From Flavisphingopyxis sp963800335 (GTDB lineage: Bacteria; Pseudomonadota; Alphaproteobacteria; Sphingomonadales; Sphingomonadaceae): DNA of 64,000 nucleotides. This document shows positions 63,940 to 64,000 of this stretch, piece after piece. Each line of letters starts with the position of its first letter. The first letter of the stretch is position 1. The stretch covers positions 434,001-498,000 of the forward strand of contig CAWDAN010000007.1 in NCBI GenBank assembly GCA_963800335.1, written 5' to 3'. The position numbers and the translations under genes were made by a program. Below the pieces are notes generated by a model, which was not told where the DNA came from, ran no database searches, and was given only the letters and a program-made list of their open reading frames with translations.

Positions 63940-64000
63940 ATGAAAACACTCAAGCTCGCGCTCTTCGCCTCCGTCACCAGTCTCGCGCTGGTCCTCCCCT
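63940..64000 (+). CDS. Exported protein, N-terminus only
   Basis: The last 61 bases encode MKTLKLALFASVTSLALVLP, a typical Sec signal peptide with a basic start and hydrophobic core. The mature part lies outside the window, so the function cannot be told. It is divergent from ettA across about 190 bases, in which I see no other feature. Confidence 0.6.
   Translation, partial: MKTLKLALFASVTSLALVLP

Overview
The window is a GC-rich, gene-dense stretch of a bacterial chromosome. Its gene order and families point to an alphaproteobacterium, most likely a sphingomonad of the Sphingomonas/Sphingopyxis type. Supporting signs are the dusB-ntrB-ntrC-ntrY-ntrX-hfq-hflX run, fused IspDF, a PhaR-type regulator, an archaeal/eukaryotic-type prolyl-tRNA synthetase, a large TonB-dependent receptor and an Hfq made of two Sm domains. 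This taxonomic call is inference from gene content, not from a marker-gene search.

Layout. 0-8 kb: plsY end, dprA and topA, then era-rnc-lepB on the opposite strand, then pgi. 8-24 kb: glutathione reductase, a MASE1-PAS-GGDEF diguanylate cyclase, an MHS-family transporter with alr, a PhaC-like hydrolase divergent from phaR, proS-rnr, a universal stress protein, and pyruvate dehydrogenase E2 - thioesterase - lipoamide dehydrogenase, followed by a PilZ protein. 24.6-36.3 kb is the most accessory part. It holds a small cbb3-like oxidase operon (CcoS-CcoN fusion, CcoO, triheme cytochrome, TsdA-like diheme cytochrome) with a 1-Cys peroxiredoxin and a divergent thioredoxin 2, then a TetR-controlled tripartite efflux operon and an NAD(P)-binding protein, ending at a tRNA-Ser(UGA). 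36.5-45 kb: peptidoglycan enzymes followed by the tightly packed tmk-holB-metG-tatD-MBL-aspartic protease run and mazG. 45-57 kb: TonB receptor, hflX, tandem hfq, the two Ntr two-component systems and dusB. 57-64 kb: ispDF, cinA-type amidohydrolase, RatA-like protein, lipA, carbonic anhydrase, NYN/LOTUS protein, acylphosphatase, a small conserved-looking protein, ettA and the start of an exported protein.

How the genes work together. Most of the window is housekeeping: DNA topology and uptake, tRNA charging, RNA decay, cell-wall synthesis, isoprenoids, lipoate and pyruvate dehydrogenase. The Ntr genes and Hfq form one nitrogen/global-regulation block. The redox block between 24.6 and 30.4 kb could route electrons from a sulfur compound through c-type hemes to oxygen, with peroxide defence next to it; this is inferred from domain content.

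Data quality. At least twelve apparent single-base indels break seven conserved genes (plsY, topA three times, the E2 gene four times, the TsdA-like gene, the efflux outer-membrane gene, the MBL hydrolase and the aspartic protease). In each case the protein family continues without loss in another frame. Sequencing or assembly error is the simplest explanation. No rRNA, CRISPR array, transposase or integrase was seen.
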